The notes below the pieces were generated by a model, which ran no database searches, was not told the DNA's origin, and saw only the letters and a list, made by a program, of their open reading frames with translations. Below are positions 1 through 11,880 of a DNA stretch of 64,000 nucleotides, in pieces. Source of the stretch: Dugong dugon (lineage: Eukaryota; Chordata; Mammalia; Sirenia; Dugongidae). Position numbers and translations under genes: made by a program. The DNA lies in NCBI GenBank assembly GCA_030035585.1, contig CM057469.1, positions 57,243,501 to 57,307,500 on the forward strand, read 5' to 3'. Within the stretch, counting starts at the first letter, position 1; each line of letters begins with the position of its first letter.

Positions 1-836
1 ATTAAGCTGAGTAAAATAAGTCAATCATAAAAGGTCAAATATTGCATGAGACCACTATTACAAAAAAATGGAAGACATTAAGCTGAGTGAAATAAGTCAA
101 TCACAAAAAGTCAAATATTGTATGAGACCATATTACAAAAATTCAGGAAAATATCTACACACAGAAAGAAACATTCTTTGATGGCTACCAGGTGTGGGAG
201 GGAGAGGGAGGGAAAATTACTAACAGCATAGTAGACAGTTATTAACTTGGGTGAAGGGAAAGGCAATACACAATAAGGGGATGTCAGCACAACATGACCA
301 AGGCAAAAGAAGACACTGGGAGGAATGCAACAGTAAAAGGCAACAGTGGTAAATACTATTACATACACAATCCTGCAATAACAGTAATAACAAACAATAA
401 TTTACAAGTGGATACGTAGGTAGATATGTAAGCCGAACAGGTGTGGGATGGCATATGGGAGTACACCTACGAGCATATGTAGGATTAGCAGTAGATATCT
501 CTACACGTGTGTTTGTATGTGCTGCAAATATATCTATGTATATGGCTGACGTTCAACCACTTCAGGAGACAGTATATGATCAGGAACCTATGGTACTCCT
601 TCTCAGAACAATCAACCATATGAGACCAAAAGGGCAGCATTTGCCCAAAAATAAAGTACAGAAGGTAGGAAGGGGCTAGAAGGATGGGCAAATAGAAATG
701 CAGAACCTAAGAAGAATGGAGGTAGAGTACTGTCACATTGAGGGAATTGCAATTAATGTCACGAAACAAAATGTATATAAATTGTGGAATGGAAAACTAA
801 TTTGCTCTGTAAACTTTCACCCAAATCACAATAAAA
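1..836 (+). repeat. L1 3' UTR, lineage-specific (5' edge cut by the window)
   Basis: The block ends with 'cccaaatcacaataaaatgtt', the sense 3' end of the L1 type also seen reversed at 16501 and 40225. Shared marks are 'tgtcaca...attgcaa(tt/cc)aatgtcac' and 'cacaataaaa'. The region starting 'ctgagtaaaataagtcaatca' is the L1 segment just past ORF2. The first 150 bases hold a 76-bp tandem duplication. Confidence 0.8.
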
Positions 837-1121
837 TGTTCAAAAAAGGAAGCTTCATTCTTAGCTCCAAATGACTGAGGTAGAAATAAATTTTGGGAAG
901 ATTGCCTACATAGAGGAAGGCTAGGGACTGCCTGTATATAAGTGGCATCACATCTAAGAAAATATTATGTGTATCTATCAGTACAGCAAAGTAAAAGGAG
1001 TTGAGAATCGGGACTATGCGTTTGAAAAAAGGCAAATATACACTTTGATACAAAGGTTAATATATCAAGTGCAATAAGAGTAGACCTAAAGTACAACATA
1101 GGATCTGAGGAGAGCATTGTT
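837..1121. other. unassigned sequence
   Basis: No gene or repeat family recognised. It lies between the L1 3' end and an AfroSINE. Confidence 0.3.
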
Positions 1122-1336
1122 GTTAGGTGTCGTCAAGTCAATTTTAATAGTGGCCCCAAGTGCCCACGTGACAGAGTAGAACCGCCCCATAGGGTTTTCT
1201 AGGCTATAATCTCCCCTAGTCATAACGGGGAGCAGATTGTCAGGTCTTTCTCCTGTGTAGCCACTGGATGGGTTTGACCCATCGACCTTTTGGTTAGCAG
1301 CCAAGTGCAGCCATTGTGCTTAACCAGGGATCCTTG
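1122..1336 (-). repeat. AfroSINE, long form
   Basis: Reverse-strand AfroSINE: RTE-like tail ('ttaggtgtcgtcaagtcaa'), 'agtagaaccgccccatagggtt', then 'ccttttggttagcagccaag' and the head 'accaggga'. The long form carries an extra 'cagattgtcaggtctttctcc' block between body and head. It is strongly diverged. Confidence 0.85.
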
Positions 1337-3523
1337 AGGAGAGTAGTAGCTCCTTCAATTCTGTTTGTTTGCTTGCTTTTGAGGTGAGGGAAGGAAATAA
1401 AGAACAAAAAAATATTTGAAATCACCTCTGAAAAATAACTAGACTTTTGATATGAAAAAACGGGGGAAGTAGACAGGGGAATTCAGCATAAATAAAAGCT
1501 TAAAGGAAAAAGAATAAGGGGTGCCTTTGAGAACTAATAGGTCCAACTTGATTGGAACGTAAGACACCAGTAGTACAGAGAGAAATGGCTTAAAGGTGGG
1601 CTGTAGCCAATCTGTTGAGATGCCATATGCCATATGAACAGTGTATAGTTTATTTGGTAGGTTAGAGAGACCATTTCAAATTTCCGGGAAGAAAACAGTT
1701 ATGACTAGGGGAGATGAATTTACAAAAGAGAATAATAAAGGAAATCAAAAGGAAGAGACACAGCAACAGAATAAAAAAAGTAGAATATGTTATTAATCTG
1801 CACAAGGCTAGAGTAGATGAACTCTTCACTAGCAATGAATTTAGGGCAACAGTAAAGCTGGGGTACCAATAAAATTTTTAAAAATTCACTTTTAGTGAAC
1901 ATATCCAGAATTTTTCATTCCTCACCTCTAGAAAAAGGATTTTTAAAAAACTAACATAGAAGTTAAGCTTTGTGTGTTAGGGCCTGATATAGTCTCAAAT
2001 TTGAATTTTGTACAGGGGAGGAGGGAACCATAAAATTTTAATATGGCCTGCCAGTGTTAGGGTGGTGCCCAAGGAAACACAAAGGAGATGATGATGAGTC
2101 ACTACAGAGGTGAATTAAGTCCACAAGATGTAGCCGCAGAGTGTAGGAGGAGAAGATAAAGGGCAACTCAAAGATGACTACAGCATTTACCAATAAGGGA
2201 ACAGGTAAATTGGGAGGAAAGATGTGAGTGTATTTTGGGCCAGGATGGATTTGAAATTACAGGAGAATATCTAGATGAGAAGTTCAGTAGGTGGTTGGAC
2301 AGGAATGTGGGAGTGAAACCAGGCCTTGGATAGATGTGTGAGTTGAACCTGTGAGAACAAATAGTCTAACAAATAAAATGGAACATAGTAAAAGAAGAAG
2401 CAATGCCTGAATTCTCCCTGTATATAATTATGGAAAGTCTGGTGCTGATGGTAAGTTTGCTTCCTGACTTGGTGGGAAATAGGTTAAAATGTTTCTGAAG
2501 ATGCCTCACCTTTGTGTGTGGGCAGAACATGAGAGGATAACACAGAGAGGTTCTAAAGACACTGTGGAAAAAACAGGTAAGCTGAAAACCATGAGTCAGA
2601 GGACAGCCAAGTCATAACTATGGTAGAAGGACGTCACCAAAAAGACACAGATAGAGACATAAGTGGGCCAGTTATCTCCAGCTGGGAAAGAATCCAGAGG
2701 GGCAGGAGAAAATGAGGAAAATGGCATGAGAGTATGTAATAGCACTGCTACCACTCCACAATTTTTGTGTGTGTGACTTCAAGTGAAAGTACTTGAAAAA
2801 GAAGTTTGGAGAGGCTGCATTGGGGGCTGTTTGCCTGATGACCAAATGCAGCCTCTCCCAGTTTCTTTTTAAATATCTAAGATATTTAATGTAGGAAAAC
2901 TAGAAAATGTTCCACAAGAATAAGCACAAGCTAATTTCAGAATCTTGGGGGATTTAATTCCAGTAATAATTCAGATGAAACTAGGCTGAGTAAGAATTAC
3001 TCCATCCTTAGCTCCTTAGGCATCATGGTCACTAAAACAGTATTGTCCTGAGCAAAGAAGGAAGAACATTCATTTTCTTTTACTCTTGTCCATGTTTCTG
3101 AGACCCAGGTTCAGCACCAACAGAAAAGTCTGACGTCCTTCTTCATCATTTGGAAATGGCTCTGGATTCCATAACTAATTTCCCTACTCGCCTCTCTCTG
3201 CTTCCTCCTGCACCCCCCATCCTAATCAGTTAATGTTTCTTCCTCTCCTCATCTTTCTACAACCAGGCAAACAATGTAAATACAGAAATTAACTTGGCAG
3301 AAAGTAGTGGGAAATCGGTGGTGACAAAGTACTTTCTGAAAGACGAAGCCCCACGAAACTGATTTCATTTTGAATGGAAAGAAAGGCCCTAGTAGCAGAA
3401 CATCTTGGAAATTACACTCTTTTTATCACGTATCTTGGAACACCAGAGAAGGAGACAAAACCTAGAAGAACAGTACAACAACAACTGAAAAAAAATTGAG
3501 ACCAGGTGAAATCCTGGAAACCC
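1337..3523. other. unassigned intergenic sequence
   Basis: No coding potential seen. Purine-rich passages at 2085-2760 recall an old interspersed repeat also suspected at 12000-13400, but I cannot name it. Positions 2870-3520 look single-copy. Confidence 0.3.
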
Positions 3524-3726
3524 AAAACCAAACCCATTGCCATTGAGTCGATTCCCACTCAAAGTGACCCTTTAGGACAGAGTAGAACTGCCCCAATAGG
3601 GTTTCCAATGCCATAGTTTTTACAAAAGCAGACTGCCACATCTCTTCCATGGAGCAGCTGGTGGGTTGGAACCACCAACCTTTCAGTTAGCAGCCGAGCA
3701 GTTAACTGGACTACCAGGGCTCCTTG
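3524..3726 (-). repeat. AfroSINE, long form
   Basis: Reverse-strand copy starting 'accaaacccattgccattga' and ending 'ccagggctcctt'. It has the extra 'agcagactgccacatctctt' block typical of the long subfamily. Confidence 0.9.
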
Positions 3727-4580
3727 AAATCCTGCTAGACCCTGGTTTTTGAATTGTGGCTTTTCAGCCCATCACTCTGGATTGGAAAAATCCAACTCCA
3801 TACCAGGGAACATAAATCAGGAATATGGACAATCCACTCCATGGTTCTAGAATAAGAGAAAGAAAGAAACCCAGAATTCCCACCTTTGTCAAGGATTTTT
3901 AGTTGTAAGTTACATCAATTCTACTCAAATTATTTTAATCACAAAGGGATTATTAATTAGCAGTATATTGGAATAGTTTATGCAGTTTATATCAGTCACA
4001 GCTTATATAAGCTATAGTTACAGCTTATATCATCTACTAATAACAAAAATAAACTAAAAGTAAATTCTTAAATAAATCAGGGATTCTATTTCTCTCATGC
4101 AACAAAAAGTCCAGAGGTATACCATTGGGGCTCATATAAGTGACCAGCTACTTCTATTTTCTGCTCAGGAATTCTTAACACGTGATTGTCACTTTGTGAT
4201 AACAAAATCAACCTCCAACATCACATCAGCATTCCAGGCGGACCATAAAGGAAATCTCAAGAAATTCAAAAAATTGAATTGTATACAGATCATATTCCAT
4301 GATGACTATGATTTAAAACAGTAAACTAATGAAAACCTATAGCTACCAAGTATCCAATTAATTAGAATTTAAAATATAAATGTGACTAGTTTGGGGGTCA
4401 TAAAGGAAATCAAAACTTACACTTTAAAATTAAAAGTGATGAGTACACTACATACAAAAATATATAAAATAGAGGCAAAACTATACTTAGTACAAAGTCC
4501 AAAATCTTAAATATACTCATTAATAAATAAGAATGATATTGAAATAATCATTCAAATAAAGAAGTTTTAGAGAAGACTGA
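3727..4580. other. unassigned AT-rich sequence
   Basis: AT-rich DNA without a gene or a recognised family. The right half may be decayed L1, merging into the next entry. Confidence 0.3.
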
Positions 4581-5660
4581 AACTTTAAGACAGTAGGAAT
4601 TAAAATGTTAAAACAAAAATCAATAAATTAGAAAATACAAACAAGACAACTGATGAATAAAACCAATATTGGATTATTTAGGGAAAAATACATAATAGTT
4701 AAATAACTAAAGAGATAAATAAAAGATTAATACAAAGGAAACAATAATTATGAGAAAGTACTATATGCCTTGTTAAGAAATTTAAACTATGATTTAAATG
4801 GCAGAATTTCTAAGAAATATTTGAATTAACAAATATGACTCAGAATAGATAGAAAAACTAATACATCAATATCTATGGAAGAAATTGTCCAAGAACTACC
4901 CCTTCACAAACAAACAAATAAAAAAAACTCCAGACCCAAATGATTTCACCACTGTGTTTTATCAATCTTACCAAAGGTACAAGGAACTGATTATTATTAT
5001 TCTATTTAAACTGTTTAAAGTAATAAAAAATATAGACTACTATAAAGGGGGGAGTGTGTTGTCACATTGTGGGGATTGCAACTAATGTCACAAAACAATA
5101 CATGTATAAATTTTTGAATGAGAAATTAACTTGAGCTGTTAACTTTCACCTAAAGCACAATAAAATATATATATATACTACTTCATAAATAATTTTACCA
5201 AGTAACACAATGCTAAAACCACTATCTGATAAAAAGCACAAAAAAGAGCTAGAAATAACTATCATTCATAAATATACATGTAATAATCCTAATAAAACAT
5301 CAAAAGACAAAATCTAGCATTATATTAAAAAACAATATGCCCTAACTAAGTCGGATTTATACTAAGAATGTAAGAATAGTTCAAATTTAGAAAAATGAAT
5401 AATATAATTCACCATGTTAGAAGATCAAAGCAAGGAAAAAAAAACTGATTATTTTTGTAATGTGTCAAAAACACGTTTGGATACAGTTCAATATTTATGC
5501 CTGATGTGAAGAACAACAACAGCTAAACCCTTCTAGTAAAGTACAGTAGAAGAATACATCCTTAACAAAACAAAAATATTTCTTTAAAAGCAACATCCAG
5601 AATTATACTTAATGGTAAAACTCTATAACAGTGTGTTTCAGCTTTGGAAAACATATGACA
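4580..5660 (+). repeat. old L1 ORF2 remnant, plus strand
   Basis: Decayed L1 ORF2: 'ccagacccaaatgatttcac' (PDPNDF, cognate of PGPDGF), then after an insertion 'aagtcggatttatactaaga' (the Q-V-G-F-I-P region) and 'agaattatacttaatggtaa' (ILNG). Many frameshifts and stops are present. Confidence 0.7.
5047..5178 (+). repeat. very short L1 3'-end insertion
   Basis: About 130 bp of the same L1 3' UTR as at 700-836 ('gtcacattg.ggggattgca' to 'gcacaataaaa'), ending in a TA-rich tail. It sits inside the older L1 ORF2 remnant. It is a heavily 5'-truncated retrotransposition product. Confidence 0.75.
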
Positions 5661-5924
5661 GACAAATGGTTAATATCCATGTTATAGGTATTAAAATGAG
5701 TGAGTTGAGATCATGACAAGTTGGGAGGATGTCTCTTCTACTGGAGACAGTTCCTCATAGCACAGGGGCAAATGCAATCTAAGCTTCAGAAACCATTCCC
5801 TTAAATTTTCTCAGACACTTCACACGACTGATTAACTATCCCTCTTCTGCATCACTCTACTGAGTTCTTAGCATCGCCACTTAAACAAGTTCCAAACTTG
5901 TTCCTTGCTCATTTAAAGGTAACA

Positions 5925-5998
5925 ACAGAAAGAGGGAAAGGAATGGGGGAGGGGGGAGGCAGGGGGAAAAAGGGAGGGAGGGAGGAAGGAAGAGAGAC
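5925..5998 (+). repeat. GA-rich low-complexity tract
   Basis: Purine-only run of GGGA/GGAA units. The flanks (5660-5924) are unassigned. Confidence 0.8.
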
Positions 5999-6061
5999 CC
6001 TCTAAAGTGCTATTGTTCCCCTCCAGCTACTTCATAGTGATAGTAATCTCCTTCATAGCAT

Positions 6062-6615
6062 TTTTTTTAATTGTGGCAAAATACAGATAAAGTAAAATTT
6101 GCCATCTTAACAATTTTTAAGTGTACAGTTCAGTGACATTAATTACATTTACAATGTTGTATAAACATCACCACTATCAATTTCCAAAAACCTTTTCATA
6201 ACCCTATACCTTTGACAAATAACTCCCTATTCCCTCTCCCCCACTCTGGGACCCTCTACTCTACATTCTGTCTCTATGCGTTTGCCTCTTCTAAATACTT
6301 TGTATAAGTGAAATCATACAATATTTATCCTTTTGTCTCTGGCTTATTTCGCTAAGCTTAATGTTTTCAAGATTCATCTATATTGTAGCATATATCAGCA
6401 CTTCATTCCTTTTTATGACCAAATAATATTTTGTTGTATGTATAGACCACATTTTGTTTATCTACTTGATGGACACGTGACTGGTTTTCACCTTTTGGCT
6501 ATTGTGAATAACGGTGCAACGAATACTGGTGTACAAGTATCTGCTTTGAATCCTGGCTTTAAATTCTTTGGAGTATACACATAGGAGTGGCATTTTTCAT
6601 CCGGATAGTGATTCT
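6062..6615 (-). repeat. L1 3' end, first half of an interrupted element
   Basis: Reverse-complement L1 beginning at its 3' end ('ttaattgtggcaaaatacag') and running into ORF2's C-terminal region. It breaks at 6615 where an RTE entered and resumes at 9134. The target site 'atagtgattct' at 6605-6615 recurs as 'atagctattct' at 9134-9144. Confidence 0.85.
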
Positions 6616-6822
6616 GGACAATGAATAAGGAAGACCGAAGAATTGATGCATTTGAATTATGCTGTTGGTGAAGAATATTAAATATACTGTGGACCGCCAA
6701 AAAAATAAATCTGTCTTGGAAGAAGTACAGCCAGAATGCTCCTTAGAAGCAAGAATGGTGAGACTTTGTCTCACTTACTTTAGACATGTTATCAGGAGGG
6801 ACCAGTCCCTGGAGAAGGATAT
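6616..6822 (+). mobile_element. RTE LINE, 3' portion, left half
   Basis: RTE/BovB-type ORF2 C-terminal coding remnant; read with indels it gives [19 protein letters not shown]-like and [15 protein letters not shown]. It is interrupted at 6822 by an LTR element and continues at 8933. It was inserted into the flanking L1. Confidence 0.88.
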
Positions 6823-7314
6823 TGTCTTAGTCATCTAGTGCTGCTATAACAGAAATACCACAAGTGGATGGCTTTAACAAAGAGACATTTATTGTCTCAC
6901 AGTCCAGTAGGCTAGAAGTCCAAATTCAGGACATCAGCTCCAGGGGAAGGCTTTCTCTCTCTGTCGGCTCTGGAGGAAGGAGCTTCCCTGTACAGGAACC
7001 CTGGGCCCAAAGGACACGCTCTGCTCCTGATGCTGCTTTCTTGTTGGTATGAGGTCCCCTCATCTCTTTTCTCCCTTGTCTCTTTTATATTTCAAAAGAG
7101 ATTGGCTCAAGACAAAATCCAATCTTGTAGATTGAGTCCTACCTCATTAATATAACTGCTGCCTATGCCACCTCATTAATATCAGAGGTAGGATTTACAA
7201 CACATAGGAAAATCACATCAGATGACAAATGGTAGACAATCACACAATACTGGGAATCATGGCCTAGTCAAATTGATACACATATTTTTGGGGGATACAA
7301 TTCAATCCATGACA
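6823..7314 (-). mobile_element. MaLR element, 3' LTR (492 bp)
   Basis: Begins TG and ends CA. On the minus strand it reads TGTCATGGATTGAATTG..., typical of ERVL-MaLR LTRs, with a TATA-like 'atataaaagaga' and a poly(A) region. It is homologous along its length to 8374-8932. It is flanked on the left by 'gatat', which matches 'gacat' at 8933-8937. Confidence 0.88.
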
Positions 7315-8373
7315 TTCTATCCTTTGGCCCCCAAAAATTCATGTTCTTGCCACATGTAAAGCATATTCACCCCATTATATCATAGCAAAAGTCTTAAATC
7401 AACTCCAAGTCCAAAATTCAAAAATTCCTCTTCATCTGTGAAATCTAGAATGCAAATTATCTGCTTCCAAAGTACAGTGGTGGAACAGGCACAAGCTGGA
7501 CATTTCACTACAAGTGGGAGAAACTGTAGGGAAAGAAGGGATAACAGGCACCAAGCAAGTCAGCAGAACACATTACATTAGCCCTCAAGTCTTGAAAATA
7601 ATCCTCTTTCTCTGAGACCATTTACACAATGGCCCTGCTCTCCAGACTCTAGGTACTGGCCACACTCTCTGGATTCTGAGTGGAGGCCCCTCAGCTCTGG
7701 GCTTCCACTCCGCCTTCCAGGCCCACTGGAAAAGCAACTCCGTCCCCTCAGCTTTAGGCACACCATTCTCCTAGTCCATCTGAGTGGCGACTCTACCTTT
7801 AGAAACACCAGAGGCCATGGCTGCATCCTTTGAAATCTCAGAGATTGTGGTCATACCCTTTGAGACTGAGGCAGCTCGGCTTCCTCTGTTCCTTGTCTTT
7901 TCTGCTTTTGCTTCCTGGTTTCTTGGCCTCTCAGCCCTCAAGCCTCATTGCCCGCATCTGACCTGCTGGGGTAAGTGTTCCAAAGCTGTGTAGCTCTACC
8001 AATAAGGGCCTGGAGGCACCCCACTCCGCCAGTAAACTCCAGCCAGAAGGCATTCAGCTCTCTTGCTCCATGGGTTGGCAAGCCTAGCTCCACCAATAAG
8101 TGCCAGGAGGCACCCTACTCTGTCAGGAAGCCTCCTGCGCACAGGCACTCAGCTCTCTTGCTCTGTAGGTCGGCTCCAACGGCTCCTAGCTCTGCTGCAG
8201 CTGGTCATCTGCTGCGGCCAGTCCTCTGCTGCTGTTTCTCACTATCTGCACCTTCTTCGGTGTTAACAGTTCTCCTCACTTTCTTCTGAGTCATCTATCT
8301 ATTCGCAGTTTCAAAACCACTTCCACATTTTAGGTATCTGTTAGAGCAGCACCCCACTCCTGGTACCAAATTC
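7315..8373 (-). mobile_element. MaLR internal region (non-coding, non-autonomous)
   Basis: A 1,059-bp spacer between the two LTRs. On the minus strand it opens at 8372 with 'ttggtaccaggagtggggtg', a primer-binding site of the tRNA-Leu type used by MaLR and ERVL elements. It closes before the 3' LTR with a purine-rich stretch ('tttgggggccaaaggat'). No gag, pol or env similarity is seen; short ORFs here are fortuitous. MaLRs depend on ERVL proteins for movement. Confidence 0.85.
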
Positions 8374-8932
8374 TGTCTTGGTTATCTAGTGCTGCTATAA
8401 CAGAAATACCATAAGTGGATGGCTTTAAAAAAGAGAAATTTATTTTCTCACAGTCTAGTTGGCTAAAAGTCAAAATTCAGGGCATCAGCTCCAGGGGAAG
8501 GCTCTCTCTCTCTGTTGGCTCTGGAGGAAGATCCTTGTCATCAATCTTCTCCTCGTCAAGGAGCTTCTCCATGCAGAAGAAAGACACTCTCTGCTCCCAG
8601 CACTGCTTTCTTGGTGGTATGAGGTCTGCCACTCTCTGCTCGCTTCCCTTTCCTTTTATATCTTGTAATATAAAAGGTGATGCAGGCCACACCCCAGGGA
8701 AACTCCCTTTACATTGGATCAGGGATGTAACCTGAATAAGGGTATTACATCCCACCCTAATCCTCTTTAACATAATCTAATTTTGCCTCATTGACCACAG
8801 GCAGAGATTAGGATTTACAACACACAGGAAAATTACATCCATCACAAAATGGAGGACAACCACATAATACTGGGGATCATGGCCTAACCAAGTTGATACA
8901 TACTTTTGGGGAACACAATTCAATCCATGACA
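8374..8932 (-). mobile_element. MaLR element, 5' LTR (559 bp)
   Basis: Upstream LTR of the same element, TG...CA, carrying 'agaaataaattt' (AATAAA) on the minus strand. It is longer than the 3' LTR because of a segment around 8530-8585. The 5-bp duplication follows at 8933-8937. Confidence 0.88.
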
Positions 8933-9133
8933 GACATCATACCTGGTAAAATAAAGAGTCAGCAAAAAAGAGGAAGACCCTCAATGCAATTAGATGGATG
9001 GATACAGTGGCTGCAATAATGGGCTCAAGCATAGTAACGATTGTAAGGATGGCATAGGACCAGGCAGTGTTTTGTTCTGTTGTACACAGGGTTGCTATGA
9101 GTTGGGGCTGACTCTATGGCACCTAACAACAAC
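8933..9133 (+). mobile_element. RTE LINE, 3' portion, right half
   Basis: Resumes the RTE reading exactly where 6822 broke off ('gacatcatacctggtaaaat'), passes the 'gaggaagaccctcaatgc' block and ends 'ggcacctaacaacaaca', the usual RTE 3' terminus. The following 'atagctattct' is the L1 target duplication. Confidence 0.88.
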
Positions 9134-11880
9134 ATAGCTATTCTATGTTAAACTTTTTGAGAAACTGCAAAACTGTTTTCCACAGAGGCTGCACCATTTT
9201 ACATTCCCACCAGCAATGCACGGGGGTTCCAAGTCTCATCATCCTAGCCAATACTTGTTTTTCATCTTTTTGATAATGGCTGTATTAGTGGGTGTGAGTA
9301 GTGTCTCATTGTGGTTTTGATTTACATTTCCCTAATGATGATTAATGCTGAGCATCCTTTCATGTTCTTACCGGCCATTTGTGTACCTTCTTTGGAGAAA
9401 TATATATTCAAGTCCTTTGCCCATTTTTTTGATTGGATTGTTTGTCTTTTTGTTGTTGAGTTGTAGGAGGTCTTTATATATTCTGGATATTAAACCCTTA
9501 CCAGATAATGATTTGCAAATACTTTCTCCCATTCTGTAGGATATCTTTTCACTTTCTTGATAATGTCCTTTGGTGCACAAAAGTTTTTAATTTTGTTGAA
9601 GTCCAGTTCATCTATATTTTCTTCCATTGCTCAAGCTTTTTGTCATAACTAAGAATCCATTGCCAAATTCAAGGTTATGAAAATTTACTCCTACAATTTC
9701 TTCTAAGAATTTTATTTAGCTCATATATTTAGGACATAGCTCCATTTTGAGTTTATTTTTGCATGTGGTATAAACTAGAGGTCCAAACTCATTTTTTGCA
9801 TGTGTAAATAGTTGTTCCAGCACCATTTGTTGAAGAAACTATTCTTTCTCCATTCAGTGAACTTAGAACTCTTGTTGAATATCAGAAGGGCATAGATCTA
9901 TGAGTTTATTTCAAGACTCTAAATTCTATTCCATTGGTCGATATATCTATCCTCATGCCAGTACTACACTGTTTTGATTACTGTGGATTTGTAGTAAATT
10001 TTGAAATTGGGAAGTGTGAATCCTCCAACTTTGGCCTTCTGTTTCAAGACTGTTCTGGCTATTCTGGGCCCCTTGCCATTCTATGTGAATTTGAGGATCA
10101 TCTTTTCCATTTCTGCAAAAAAAAAAAAAGCTGTTGGGTTTTGATTAGGACTGTGTTAAGTCTGTAGATCACTTTGTGTAGTATTGAAATCTTCACAATA
10201 TTAAGTATTCTAATCCATGAACATGGAATATGTTTTCATTTATTTAGGTCTCCTTTAATTTCAGCAAAGTTTTGTAATTTTCAGTGTACAAGTCTTTCAC
10301 CTCCTTGGTTAAATTTATTTCTAGATATTTTATTCTTTTAGATGCTTTTGTACATGGAATTATTTTCTTAATTTCCTCTTCAGTCTGTTCATTGCTGGTA
10401 TATAGAAGCACAATTGATTTTTGTGTGCTGATCTTGTACTCTGCAACTCTGCTGATTTCATTTATTAGCTCTAGTAGCTTTCTTTTGAATTCTTTGGGGT
10501 TTTCTATATATAGGATCATGTCATCTGTGAGTAGAGATAGTTTAGTTTCTTCTTTTCCAATCTGGATGCATTTTATTCATTTTTCTTGCCTAATTGCTCT
10601 GGCCAGAACTTCCAGAGCATATAGTGTTGAATAGCAGTGGTGAAAGCAGGTATCCCTGTCTTGTTTCTGATCTTAGGGGGAAAGCTTTCAATCTTTCACT
10701 GTTTATATGATGTTAGTTATAGATTTTATATAAGTGCCTTTCATCATGTTGAGGAAGTTCCCTCTATTCCTAGTTTTTTAGTGTTTTTATCATGAAAGGG
10801 TGTTGGATATTGTCAACTGCCTTTTCTGCATCACTTGAGATAATCATGTGCATTTTTTCCTTCATTCTATTAATGTGGTGTATTACATTGATTGATTTTC
10901 TTCTGTTGAACCACCCTTGAATTTCTAGGATAAATCCCATTTGGTCATGTTGTCTAATCCTTTTACTGTGCTGTTTAATTCAGTTTCCTAGTATTTTTTT
11001 GAGGATTTTTGCATCTATATTCATAAAAGATATCGGTCTGTAATTTTCTTTTCTTGTGGTGTTTTTATCTGGCTTTGGATCAGGGTAATGCTGGCCTCAT
11101 AGAACAAGTTAGAAAGTGTTCCCTTCTCTTATATTTTTTAAAAGAGTTTGAGAAGAATTGATGTTAATTCTTCTTTAAATGTTTGATAGATTTCACCAGT
11201 TAAGCCATCTAGTTCTGCTCTCTTCCTTGTTGGGAAGTTTCTGATTACTGATTCAATCTCTTTACTTGTTTACTGTTGAGATTTCCTACTTCTTCTTGAG
11301 TCAGATTAGGTAATTTGTGTGTTTCTAGGATTTTGTCCATTTCATCTAGATTATCTAGTTTGTTGGTGTACAATTATTCATATTATTCATTTATAATTTT
11401 TTAAATTTCTGTAAGGCAGTAGAATTGTCTGTACTTTCTGATTTTTTTACTTGAATCTTCTCTGTTTTTTTATTAGTCAGTCTAGTTAAGGGTTTGTCAG
11501 TTTTATCGATATTTTCAAAGCACCAACTTTTGGTTTTGTTGATTATTGTTTTTGTAGTCTCTGTTTTATATATCTCTCCTCTAATCTTTATTATTTCCTT
11601 CCCTCTGCTAGCTTTAGGTTTAATTGCTCTTCTTTTTCTAGTTCCTTGAGGCTTAAAATAATGTTACGGATTTAAGATCTCCCTTCTTTTTTAATGTAAA
11701 CTTTTACAGCTACAAATTTCCCTCTGAGTACTGCCTTCACTACATTCCATAAGTCTTGGTATGTTGTGTTCTTATTTTCATTCTTCTCTAAGTATTTTCT
11801 AATTTCCCTTTTGATCTCTTCTTTGACTAACTGGTTAAGAGTATGTTGTTTAATTTCTATGTGTTTGTGTGTTTATTTTT
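9134..11880 (-). repeat. L1 ORF2 remnant, second half of the interrupted element
   Basis: Continues the reverse-strand L1 through the reverse-transcriptase domain. The minus strand at 10519-10244 reads [19 protein letters not shown]..., with the catalytic FADD changed to LTDD just before it. It is 5'-truncated near 11880 within ORF2. Frames are broken throughout. Confidence 0.85.

Noticed and set aside
7578-8289. Open frames of 82-104 codons suggesting a retroviral gene in the MaLR interior
   Set aside because: No gag, pol or env motifs. MaLR interiors are non-coding, and the frames lie on both strands.
10244-10634. Plus-strand 116-codon frame
   Set aside because: Antisense of the L1 reverse-transcriptase region, which reads correctly on the minus strand.
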